From NCBI GenBank assembly GCA_905214675.1, contig CAJMMS010000019.1:1-30872 (forward strand): a stretch of DNA of 30,872 nt. Reading direction: 5' to 3'. This document shows, in pieces, positions 16,640 to 23,856 of the stretch. Each line of letters begins with the position of its first letter. Position 1 is the stretch's first letter. The position numbers were made by a program, and so were the translations under genes. The notes under the pieces were generated by a model. That model was not told the DNA's origin. It worked only from the letters and a program-made list of their open reading frames with translations, and ran no database searches. The stretch is from an uncultured bacterium (GTDB lineage: Bacteria > Bacillota > Clostridia > Lachnospirales > Lachnospiraceae).

Positions 16640-16668
16640 AGTATAGCATGGCAATTTTTGAATTGCAA
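16640..16668 (-). promoter_or_regulatory. Promoter of the structured RNA
   Basis: TTGCAA (16663-16668) and TATACT (16640-16645) on the minus strand are 17 bases apart, placing the start near 16633, just before the outermost helix. A small inverted repeat, GCAATT-CAAA-AATTGC, overlaps the -35 box and may be an operator or a weak end signal for the upstream gene. Confidence 0.75.
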
Positions 16669-16680
16669 GTTAAAAAATCT

Positions 16681-19485
16681 TTACATTTCATCCAGAAGTT
16701 TGCGGAACTCTTCCTGTGGAATCGGTCTGTAATAATAATATCCCTGTATATAATCACAATGGCATTTTTTAAGGAACTCTGCCTGAACTTCTGTCTCAAC
16801 ACCTTCTGCCACGATGCGAATCTCCATCTCATGTGCCATGTCGATCAGAAAACGTAAAATACTTTTCGTCTTTGGATTTGTCTCAATCTGACGGATGAAA
16901 CTCATGTCAATCTTCATGATATCGAAATTGTACTGCTGAAGCATACCAAAGGAAGAATAACCGGTTCCGAAGTCATCCATCATGATCTTGACACCTTCGG
17001 TACGGAAGGACTCGAGAATGCTGTTTCGGCTCTCGCCCATCGCTGCGTAGGATGTCTCCGTGACTTCCAGACGGATCAGTTTCTCCGGCAGATCGTTGTT
17101 TTTGCATTTATCAAGAATATCCTCCATGATCTTCTCATCATAGAAATCCATCCACGACAAATTGACTGAAACCGGAACCACTCTTTTCCCTGCATGGTAG
17201 CGATCCATCAGAAAATTGTTTACCTGATTGATCACATAATCATCCAGTTCGGAAATATGCCCGCTCTCTTCCAGTGCCGGTATAAAAAATCCTGGTGATA
17301 AAAAGCCTTTTTCAGAATGTTTCCAGCGGATCAGTGCCTCTGCAGAAGCAATCTTTCCGGTCTCTGCATTTACAACTGGCTGATAATATACCTGAAGTTC
17401 TCCCTTTGCAATACCCTCTGCCAGTTCTCCTGCAATCTCTGCTTTATCAATGTAAGCTGTCTGCATAGAAGAATCATATACTTTATAGGGCTGAACATAT
17501 TCATCTGTAATATATTTCTTTGCCAGTTTCGCCCTTCCGATCATCATATTGACTGGCATAGTCTTATCTTCTATATAGAAAATACCGCACCGGCTGAACA
17601 GACGGATCGTCTTTCCAGATCTGGAAATTTTCTTTGTGCAGAGTCTGGTCAGCACATCCGAATCTAATGTCTCACGTTTTACCAGACACACAAAATGGTC
17701 TGCCTCCGCTCTGGCAATTATAATCGGCTGTAAAAGAGAATTTTTCAGATCATCATAAATTTCCCGCAGAATAAAATCTCCAAGGTCAATTCCAAAAAGT
17801 TCATTAACTGCCTTAAAATTCTTGATGTTGAAAAACAGGATTGCATAATGATCCGTTTCTTCACTGTTTTGCAGAACGCGCTCTGCTTTCTGTACAAATC
17901 CCTGCCTGTTATATCCGCCGGTAAGGGCATCCTGACCAGATAATTCTGTAATATCTTCGATTGCTACAACAACCACTCCAAAATACTGATTAAAATACAA
18001 ATACGTATAATTGATCAGACATTTCTCTCCATTTTTATTGAACTGATGTGCACTGAACGAATAGCGTCCTTTTTGATCCAGTTCTCTTTTAATATTGGCA
18101 AGTTCTGCATAATTCTGAAACAACAATTTTTCTTCTTCCGGAACAAATTTCTGGATTACTTCTTCCAGGTAACGGTCGTAATCCAGTTCATGATCTAAAG
18201 ACTGTGAAAAATCAAAACTTTTTGCCGAACTGACCGCTATTTTTCTGCGTTTTAAGTCAATAACTGCTATTTCTTCATAACTTTTCTGATATAAAATCTG
18301 TGGCATCTTTTCTGCCAGATATTTCTCTGTAATATTGGTAAAATACAAAATAGCTTCAATCTGATTCGAAAAAGAATTACGCACCAGCTCTGCTGTTACC
18401 CTGAACAACTGCGGGCGTTGGGAATCTCCACTGTATACCGGGTATTCTTCCTGAATGATGGTATGTCCCTTTTCAAAAGAAGCCAGCATATGCTGTCTGC
18501 TGAATTTTTGTATGAAACTGTTTCTTTCAATCTCCTGTGGAATAGATACGCTAATTCGTTTTATATATTGATCTAATGTGTGGTCACTTTCCAGCAATTC
18601 CAGTTTTTTCAAAGAACTGCTTCCAGATACACAGGTTCCACTGGTCACATTGATGTTCACCATGCCAACGGAGTCTTTACTTCTGCTCAGAACCATATCC
18701 AACTGTTTCAGATAGTCTGCGTTAATATCCCGGATATAAAGAAGGACTACTTCATTGCCAGCTACATACTCTGTACTTTTGATAACTTCCATGGAAACCC
18801 ATCGGAACTCCTGACCACTTCTGCACCGATAACTTATGCTGAGACGCTCTGTCTCTCCATCTGCGAACTTTTCACGCATATTCGTCCTGTCACAGAACTC
18901 CAGAAATGCTTCTTTATCCTCTGTATGAACGTATTCTTCTCCATACTCTGTCAGTCTCTCTGAAATACTCTTAATATTATCCAGTGGACTTCTCAGATCA
19001 TCTGTGATATTTTTCAGCATTTTATAAGTATCTTTTGTCAGATTGATTTTCATGATCCGATAAAAAATATTTGAAAGCATTTCCATCGCATCATGCAATC
19101 CGGTAGATGCTTTTGTATACAATGCAATCGTATTATGTACGCGACGCAACACTACCGCCGTATCAAATGGTCTTGTAAAATAATCTGCCGCCCCCAGCTC
19201 ATATGCCCGTCCTATACTCTCTTCCGACGTTTCCGCCGAAATGCAGATTACCGGTAAAGAATCCAGCCACTGCTTTTCCTTCATGATCTTCAGAACTTCG
19301 TATCCATTTAAAACCGGCATATTCAGATCCAGCAGCACGATCTGATAATTCTCCCAGTTCTTTTCCAGAATCGTAACTGCCTCCGCGCCATCTTTTGCCA
19401 TATCAATCTTATATTCTGTTTCCAACATTGCCGCCAGGATTTCTCTGTTAAGTTCTGAATCGTCTACTATTAAAATTTTCTGCAT
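16681..19485 (-). CDS. Response regulator with degenerate GGDEF and intact EAL domain (c-di-GMP phosphodiesterase)
   Basis: The 934-residue protein has an N-terminal receiver domain (1-120; D8, D9 and phospho-acceptor D53 in LLDLNMP), a long middle part with PAS-like segments, then GGDEF and EAL domains. The usual receiver KPF is RPF here. The GGDEF region begins near 518 (DALTGGYNRQGF) but the catalytic motif reads AEADHF near 591, so cyclase activity is unlikely. The EAL domain has EALIRW (~715), VNLSW, EVTET, DDFGTGYSS (~835), KIDMSFI and AEGVETE, consistent with an active phosphodiesterase. It would link phosphorelay input to cyclic di-GMP breakdown in the cytoplasm. AGAGGG precedes the ATG. 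No partner kinase is adjacent. Confidence 0.92.
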   Translation of the reverse strand: MQKILIVDDSELNREILAAMLETEYKIDMAKDGAEAVTILEKNWENYQIVLLDLNMPVLNGYEVLKIMKEKQWLDSLPVICISAETSEESIGRAYELGAADYFTRPFDTAVVLRRVHNTIALYTKASTGLHDAMEMLSNIFYRIMKINLTKDTYKMLKNITDDLRSPLDNIKSISERLTEYGEEYVHTEDKEAFLEFCDRTNMREKFADGETERLSISYRCRSGQEFRWVSMEVIKSTEYVAGNEVVLLYIRDINADYLKQLDMVLSRSKDSVGMVNINVTSGTCVSGSSSLKKLELLESDHTLDQYIKRISVSIPQEIERNSFIQKFSRQHMLASFEKGHTIIQEEYPVYSGDSQRPQLFRVTAELVRNSFSNQIEAILYFTNITEKYLAEKMPQILYQKSYEEIAVIDLKRRKIAVSSAKSFDFSQSLDHELDYDRYLEEVIQKFVPEEEKLLFQNYAELANIKRELDQKGRYSFSAHQFNKNGEKCLINYTYLYFNQYFGVVVVAIEDITELSGQDALTGGYNRQGFVQKAERVLQNSEETDHYAILFFNIKNFKAVNELFGIDLGDFILREIYDDLKNSLLQPIIIARAEADHFVCLVKRETLDSDVLTRLCTKKISRSGKTIRLFSRCGIFYIEDKTMPVNMMIGRAKLAKKYITDEYVQPYKVYDSSMQTAYIDKAEIAGELAEGIAKGELQVYYQPVVNAETGKIASAEALIRWKHSEKGFLSPGFFIPALEESGHISELDDYVINQVNNFLMDRYHAGKRVVPVSVNLSWMDFYDEKIMEDILDKCKNNDLPEKLIRLEVTETSYAAMGESRNSILESFRTEGVKIMMDDFGTGYSSFGMLQQYNFDIMKIDMSFIRQIETNPKTKSILRFLIDMAHEMEIRIVAEGVETEVQAEFLKKCHCDYIQGYYYYRPIPQEEFRKLLDEM

Positions 19486-19505
19486 TCTTCATCTTCCCTC
19501 TAAAA

Positions 19506-19535
19506 AGAATACTTTGTTTTAATTATATTTGTCAA
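19506..19535 (-). promoter_or_regulatory. Promoter of the REC-GGDEF-EAL gene
   Basis: TTGACA (19530-19535) and TATTCT (19506-19511) on the minus strand are 18 bases apart and sit directly after the U-run of the upstream terminator, giving a start about 20 bases before the ATG at 19485. Confidence 0.75.
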
Positions 19536-19566
19536 AAAGAACAGTTCGTATCGTTAAGAACTGTTC
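19534..19566 (-). terminator. Terminator of the XRE regulator gene
   Basis: GAACAGTTC (19539-19547) pairs with GAACTGTTC (19558-19566), a 9-bp stem followed on the minus strand by five U residues. It starts immediately after the stop codon at 19567. Confidence 0.85.
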
Positions 19567-19887
19567 CTATTTCTTTAATGTCCGTATGAAAGAGATTAAA
19601 ATCTCCTTTTCCCTTCTATCTAAACTACTCCATACTTCCAGTATTTCTTTTTCTTCCTGCGTCAGATCCGGGTGTACACCTTCCTCTGCGAAAAACTGTG
19701 CCAAGGATATTCCAAACGCATCGCACATCTTTTCCAGAGTGGTTACTGTCGGAACGCTTGTCTGCGATAGAATCTTTCCCAAAGCGGTCTGCGACATTCC
19801 CGTAAGCTGTGCAAGCCGGTACTTTGTGTAACCATGTTTCTTGCATAATTCGGATAACCGCAATGGAATGTACTCTTCTATACGCAA
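19567..19887 (-). CDS. XRE-family helix-turn-helix regulator
   Basis: The 106-residue protein carries one Cro/C1-type helix-turn-helix in the first 65 residues. The pattern runs RLSELCKKHGYTKYRLAQLTGMSQTALGKILSQTSVPTVTTLEKMCDAFGISLAQFF, with the turn around residues 25-45. An acidic helix and a basic C-terminal helix follow (LDRREKEILISFIRTLKK), probably for dimerisation. The start codon is TTG at 19887, supported by AGAGGTG upstream. It is a single-gene unit with its own promoter and terminator between recD2 and the phosphodiesterase gene. Its targets are unknown; repeated AGTATTTTGC boxes around its promoter could be its own operators. Confidence 0.85.
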   Translation of the reverse strand: MRIEEYIPLRLSELCKKHGYTKYRLAQLTGMSQTALGKILSQTSVPTVTTLEKMCDAFGISLAQFFAEEGVHPDLTQEEKEILEVWSSLDRREKEILISFIRTLKK

Positions 19888-19912
19888 GTATTTTGCACCT
19901 CTTCCGTGATTT

Positions 19913-19942
19913 AATATACTTACATTGTACTCACAATTTCAA
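19913..19942 (-). promoter_or_regulatory. Promoter of the XRE gene with repeated boxes
   Basis: TTGAAA (19937-19942) and TATATT (19913-19918) are 18 bases apart on the minus strand. The spacer holds TTGT-GAGT-ACAA. AGTATTTTGC occurs at 19887-19896 and 19968-19977, and AGTATTTG at 19991-19998, so copies flank the promoter on both sides. Confidence 0.6.
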
Positions 19943-20047
19943 AAGTTGATTAGAGGTGTATTTCTTTAGTATTTTGCTTCACTATAGTTTAGTATTTGTT
20001 TAAAAACAAAAGCGGACATTATCATCGAAACTGCCACTATTTTCCTA

Positions 20048-23008
20048 TTATACTATGTTTTCCATACTTCGTCCAGCCGCCATTAAAACTTTTTCCTGCA
20101 ATCTTTCTTTTAAAAGGGTATTCCGCTTTGTCACCGTTACATTCCGCACGGCATAGGCAAGTGCTTTCCGCGTTCCGACCAGCACCAGAATCTTTTTGGC
20201 ACGGGTAATTCCTGTGTAGATCAAATTTCTCTGTAACATCACGAAATGGTTCATCAGCACCGGCATCACCACGATCGGATATTCGGATCCCTGTGCTTTA
20301 TGGATCGTTGTCGCATAGGCAAGCGTCAGCTCATCCAGTTCTGTGACATCATACTCTACAATACGTCCGTCAAAATTGACCTTCAGATTTCGTGCTGCCA
20401 CATCCACCGCATCGATCATTCCGATATCTCCGTTAAATACTTCTTTGTCATAATTGTTGCGGATCTGCATCACTTTGTCGTTTACGCGAAAGACAAATCC
20501 GCCTCTTCGCAGTCCTTCACCCTGCGGATTGAGTGCTTCCTGAAGAATGGTGTTCAGATTGGTTGCTCCGACGATACCCTTCTGCATCGGCGTGAGCACC
20601 TGGATCTGGGAAGGCGGTGTCTGATAATAACGCGACAGCTTATTTTTCACCAGACGCACGACCTCGTCTGCCGTCTCCTGCGGATCTTCTTTCTGTACAA
20701 AAAAGAAATCCGTGTCTTTCCCGTTGGAAATATCCGGCATCTTGCCCTCGTTGATCCGATGTGCATTCATAACGATACGGCTGCTCTGAGCCTGACGGAA
20801 AATCCTGGTCAGCCGGATCACGGTCACAACCTCGGAATCAATGATATCACGCAGCACATTTCCGGCTCCGATGGACGGCAACTGATCGATATCTCCGACC
20901 AGAATCAGACGCATCCCCTGCGGAATCGCCTTTAAAAGTGCATTCATCAGAACGATATCGATCATCGAACATTCGTCCACGATCAGCACGTCCCCTTCCA
21001 GCGGATTTTCTTCGTTTTTGAGGTACCCTTCCGGCGGCTGACATTCCAGAAGGCGGTGGATTGTTTTCGCTTCCAGCCCTGTCGCCTCCGTCATACGTTT
21101 TGCCGCACGCCCGGTCGGAGCCGCCAGCAGAATCCGAAGTCCAAATGCCCGATATGCCGCAATGATCCCCTGCGTTGTCGTTGTCTTGCCGGTTCCAGGT
21201 CCTCCGGTCAGCACCATGACTTTGGAAACTGCTGCTTTGCGGATCGCATCTGCCTGAACCTCATCATACTCCATATGTACCTTTTCCTGGATCTTTTCCA
21301 CATCGATCGACAGATCCGGATTCCCTGTTTTCTGCTTTGCCGTCTCCAGTGCAGTCCACAGACGATCCGCCGCCGGAGCCTCCAGCAGTCTTTTTAATTT
21401 CCCTGCCACACCGGTTTCCGCATAATAAAACGGCGGCAGATAGATGGCTTCGGTTATTTGCGGCTCTGCCAACTCCCATTCTGGCTGTTCTCGCTCTGCC
21501 GGCATTTCATGTTGTCGCTGTCCTTCTGGAATCTCCACTTTCTGTAAGATCAGATCGTGATCTGCCAGCATCTGATCCAGTGTCATCACCACACAACCTT
21601 CCTCTGCTTCCAGAAGCTCCGCTGCCGTCTTGATCAGCTGTTCTTTTGTTGCATAGACATGACCCTGGTCTGCCAGATTGCTTAATGTATACATAATACC
21701 GCTTCGCAGCCGCACAAAGGCTTCTTTTTCAAAACCAAGTTTCTGTGCGATCCCGTCCGCTGTCTTAAAGCCGATCCCCCAGATATCATCTGCCAGCCGA
21801 AACGGATTTTCCCGGACTTTATTGACGCTTTCATTGCCGTACTGCTTGTAGATCTTTGCCGCAAACGAAGTGCTGACTCCGTGATCCTGCAAAAACAGCA
21901 TGACATTTTTGATCTCTTTTTGCTTTTCCCAGCTCTCTGCGATTTTACGGATACGTTTTTCTCCGATTCCCTCCACTTCCCGCAGCCGGAAGACATCGGT
22001 CTCGATCACATCGATCGTCTCTGTGCCGAATTTCTGCACGATCCGTTTTGCATATTTCGGTCCGACCCCTTTGATCAGACCCGAACCTAAATATTTCTCA
22101 ATACCAAAAACAGTCGCCGGCATCGTCTCCTCCCAGGTCTCCGCCTGAAATTGTCTGCCATAACGACTGTCCATTTTCCAGTTTCCATCGATCAGAAGCA
22201 CCGAACCAACATTGACATCCAGAAGACTCCCGACCACCGTCACCAGATCCTGATAATTTTTCACTGCACACTTCAGGACCGTATAACCGTTGTCCGGATT
22301 CTGGTAAGTGATCCGCTCCACCACCGCACGCAGTTTAAAAGTACTGCGTTTCCGTACTGCCGCCGGTGTGGCATTTTGTGCCTGGCTGTTCCGATCTGTT
22401 TTTGCCGGATCGACTCCTCTGTTATTTTCTGTATCTGCGTCTTTATCTGTACCTTGTTTTTTGTATACAGGATTTCCCATTTTCTCGAAAACCTGCTGGT
22501 TCATCCGACAGTCATTTAATGCCCGATGTGCCCCTTCTGCTGAGATCCCGTAGTATTCTGCCAGATCCGTCAGCCTGTGATGCTCCAGATCCGGAAGCTC
22601 CCTTCTCGCCATCTGTAACGTATCAATATAATCATTGGGCAGCGACCGTTCAAAATACTTTTCCACATCACGATAAAGAAAATTCATGTCAAATCGGGCA
22701 ATGTTATGTCCGACCAACACGAATCCTTTAATAAACTCCAGAAACTCTTCCAGAACCTGTTCAAAAAACGGTGCTTCCGCAACCATATCATCCGTAATGC
22801 CATTTACACGGCTGGCTCCGTAAGGAATCCTGCGTTTCGGATTCACCAGCGTACTGAACTCATCCGTAACCTTGCCGTGTTCCACCTTCACTGCAGAAAT
22901 CTCAATCACTTCGTCCGTCTTTGGTGAAATCCCGGTCGTTTCCAGATCAAAGACCACATAATCCGCAACATAAGTGTTTAATAAATTTCCGCCCGCTTTT
23001 GCCATCAT
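20048..23008 (-). CDS. recD2: RecD2-type SF1B helicase fused to an N-terminal DEDDh 3'-5' exonuclease
   Basis: RecD2 is a 5'-3' DNA helicase involved in replication-fork and repair processing. This 986-residue protein is about 240 residues longer than usual RecD2. Residues 15-175 form a DnaQ/PolC-epsilon-type exonuclease with all five DEDDh residues: D21 and E23 in FDLETTG, D107 in HNIARFDMNF, H161 and D166 in HRALNDCRMN. A polar linker (180-220) leads to the RecD2 N-terminal OB-like region and helix-hairpin-helix repeats (GVGPKYAKRIV, VEGIGEKRIRKI). The helicase core has GGPGTGKTTT (~600), VDECSMID, GDIDQLPS, and a C-terminal TIHKAQGSEYP. AAAGGAGCGG precedes two adjacent ATGs; the second (23005) is better spaced. 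It follows the 77-aa gene by 11 bases. Confidence 0.93.
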   Translation of the reverse strand: MMAKAGGNLLNTYVADYVVFDLETTGISPKTDEVIEISAVKVEHGKVTDEFSTLVNPKRRIPYGASRVNGITDDMVAEAPFFEQVLEEFLEFIKGFVLVGHNIARFDMNFLYRDVEKYFERSLPNDYIDTLQMARRELPDLEHHRLTDLAEYYGISAEGAHRALNDCRMNQQVFEKMGNPVYKKQGTDKDADTENNRGVDPAKTDRNSQAQNATPAAVRKRSTFKLRAVVERITYQNPDNGYTVLKCAVKNYQDLVTVVGSLLDVNVGSVLLIDGNWKMDSRYGRQFQAETWEETMPATVFGIEKYLGSGLIKGVGPKYAKRIVQKFGTETIDVIETDVFRLREVEGIGEKRIRKIAESWEKQKEIKNVMLFLQDHGVSTSFAAKIYKQYGNESVNKVRENPFRLADDIWGIGFKTADGIAQKLGFEKEAFVRLRSGIMYTLSNLADQGHVYATKEQLIKTAAELLEAEEGCVVMTLDQMLADHDLILQKVEIPEGQRQHEMPAEREQPEWELAEPQITEAIYLPPFYYAETGVAGKLKRLLEAPAADRLWTALETAKQKTGNPDLSIDVEKIQEKVHMEYDEVQADAIRKAAVSKVMVLTGGPGTGKTTTTQGIIAAYRAFGLRILLAAPTGRAAKRMTEATGLEAKTIHRLLECQPPEGYLKNEENPLEGDVLIVDECSMIDIVLMNALLKAIPQGMRLILVGDIDQLPSIGAGNVLRDIIDSEVVTVIRLTRIFRQAQSSRIVMNAHRINEGKMPDISNGKDTDFFFVQKEDPQETADEVVRLVKNKLSRYYQTPPSQIQVLTPMQKGIVGATNLNTILQEALNPQGEGLRRGGFVFRVNDKVMQIRNNYDKEVFNGDIGMIDAVDVAARNLKVNFDGRIVEYDVTELDELTLAYATTIHKAQGSEYPIVVMPVLMNHFVMLQRNLIYTGITRAKKILVLVGTRKALAYAVRNVTVTKRNTLLKERLQEKVLMAAGRSMENIV

Positions 23009-23019
23009 CCGCTCCTTTG

Positions 23020-23253
23020 TTATCTCATCGGACAGGAAGAACGAACTGTCGGTGCTTCCTCCCCGGAAATATAACGTGCGTTAAATTCCATCGAAATCTC
23101 ACGCAATTCCTTTTTCCCATCAATATAATCCTGATACATCTCCACGATCCCTGAACTGCATCCATCACAGGAGGCATCGATATTGCCAAGAGATTCTGCT
23201 ACGATCCGCTCACGCTCTTCTCTTGTCGTGTCCTTAATCAAATATTTTACCAT
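23020..23253 (-). CDS. Conserved small protein with a CxxC motif, 77 aa
   Basis: The protein begins MVKYLIKDTTREERERIV and has SLGNIDASCDGCSSG (a CxxC pair in the middle), then EMYQDYIDGKKELREISMEFNARY and a third cysteine near the C terminus. I remember closely similar small proteins from Clostridia that carry a misleading purine-biosynthesis name, but no PurH domain is present here. GAGGTAA lies 7 bases before the ATG. The gene ends 11 bases before recD2, so the two are probably one transcript and may act together. Function unknown; metal binding by the cysteines is possible. Confidence 0.75.
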   Translation of the reverse strand: MVKYLIKDTTREERERIVAESLGNIDASCDGCSSGIVEMYQDYIDGKKELREISMEFNARYISGEEAPTVRSSCPMR

Positions 23254-23340
23254 AATTTATTACCTCGTTGTTGCGATTTATATGTTACTTTTTATTTTTA
23301 AATATTTCTTTCTAATTATATCGGTTTTAAAGTGTGTATC

Positions 23341-23349
23341 TGTTACAAT
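23341..23349 (+). promoter_or_regulatory. Extended -10 promoter of the small-peptide mRNA
   Basis: TG-T-TACAAT matches an extended -10 element; no good -35 is seen upstream. A start about 7-8 bases later falls at the GGTGTTGCC repeat (23358), giving a leader of about 120 nt before the ATG at 23479. Confidence 0.5.
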
Positions 23350-23357
23350 ATAAAACA

Positions 23358-23394
23358 GGTGTTGCCACACGTTGACGTGTGTATGGCGGTTCGC
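23358..23394 (+). repeat. Left arm of split inverted repeat in the toxin-like locus
   Basis: GGTGTTGCC (23358-23366) and CGGTTCGC (23387-23394) are separated by an ACACGT-TG-ACGTGT hairpin. Their exact reverse complements, GCGAACCG (23631-23638) and GGCAACACC (23644-23652), lie downstream of the peptide gene. A long plus-strand transcript could pair its 5' and 3' ends, and the minus-strand RNA starts with the same sequence as the plus-strand mRNA. Confidence 0.7.
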
Positions 23395-23478
23395 TTCTTG
23401 CGGAGAGTAGACTGTAGCTCCGATTACATAGATTCATCTCTTACTTTCAGAGAAATCTTGGAAAAGGAGGTCTCACTT

Positions 23479-23580
23479 ATGCTTACCATTTCTGACCTGA
23501 TTGCAGTGTTTTCACTGTGTGCGACTTTTTACAGTCTTGGGTATATGCATGGAAAGCATGACTCCAAGACGCAAAAATGA
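23479..23580 (+). CDS. 33-aa hydrophobic peptide, probable type I toxin (holin-like)
   Basis: The peptide starts MLTISDLIAVFSLCATFYSL and ends with a basic tail (GKHDSKTQK), i.e. one membrane-spanning helix followed by charged residues. This is the usual form of small type I toxins and of proteins called putative holin-like toxin in Firmicutes. The start is fixed by AAAAGGAGG about 9 bases upstream; a longer open frame from 23332 lacks this signal. The stop overlaps the 5' arm of a strong hairpin. An RNA promoter on the opposite strand faces it. It is one of very few plus-strand genes here. Toxicity is inferred from architecture only. Confidence 0.65.
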   Translation: MLTISDLIAVFSLCATFYSLGYMHGKHDSKTQK

Positions 23581-23658
23581 CCGCCCCTTAGCCTGACAAA
23601 CTAGGGCGATCATCCCCTTTTAATAATCAGGCGAACCGTCATCGGCAACACCTTTTAT
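23573..23658 (-). ncRNA. Predicted antisense RNA antitoxin opposite the peptide gene
   Basis: A strong minus-strand promoter (23665-23693) should start an RNA near 23658. It ends at the shared hairpin whose minus-strand side is followed by five U residues (23573-23577), giving about 85 nt. It is complementary to the 3' end of the peptide mRNA, including the last few codons' end and hairpin. It begins with GGTGTTGCC...CGGTTCGC, the same blocks found at the 5' end of the mRNA. No reading frame is apparent. Confidence 0.65.
23578..23612. terminator. Shared bidirectional hairpin of the toxin-like locus
   Basis: TGACCGCCCCTTAG (23578-23591) pairs with CTAGGGCGATCA (23601-23612) with one mismatch and small bulges. 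The minus strand continues into five U residues; the plus strand continues CCCCTTTT, a weaker exit. Convergent transcripts ending at one hairpin are typical of fst/TxpA-like systems. Confidence 0.7.
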
Positions 23659-23664
23659 GTACTT

Positions 23665-23693
23665 ATAATAGCATTTCTATTCTTTTATGTCAA
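23665..23693 (-). promoter_or_regulatory. Strong promoter of the predicted antisense RNA
   Basis: TTGACA (23688-23693) and TATTAT (23665-23670) are 17 bases apart on the minus strand. It is much closer to consensus than the facing mRNA promoter, as expected when the antitoxin must be in excess. Confidence 0.75.
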
Positions 23694-23812
23694 ATGTATT
23701 TTTATGTGTTCTCTTTTTGTTTTTATTTTATACAAAATTATTATGTTTCTTTCATAAGTATTTTAAAGATTATAATATACAAACAACCGAAAAAGATCCC
23801 TGTACACACAGC
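23694..23812. other. AT-rich spacer without recognised features
   Basis: Between the antisense promoter and the ABC operon terminator I see AT-rich sequence with no supported gene or hairpin. Confidence 0.4.
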
Positions 23813-23814
23813 AA

Positions 23815-23845
23815 AAGCCCCAAAGGCAGATGCTCTGGGGCTTTC
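23815..23845 (-). terminator. Terminator of the cooS-ABC operon
   Basis: AAAGCCCC and GGGGCTTT form an 8-bp stem around a short loop, followed on the minus strand by a TTTTGC tract. It lies about 12 bases after the ATPase stop codon. Confidence 0.8.
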
Positions 23846-23856
23846 TTCAATATAAA

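Noticed and set aside
23332..23478. Longer N terminus of the 33-aa peptide starting at 23332
   Set aside because: It would start upstream of the predicted transcript start and has no ribosome binding site; the AAAAGGAGG site fixes the start at 23479.
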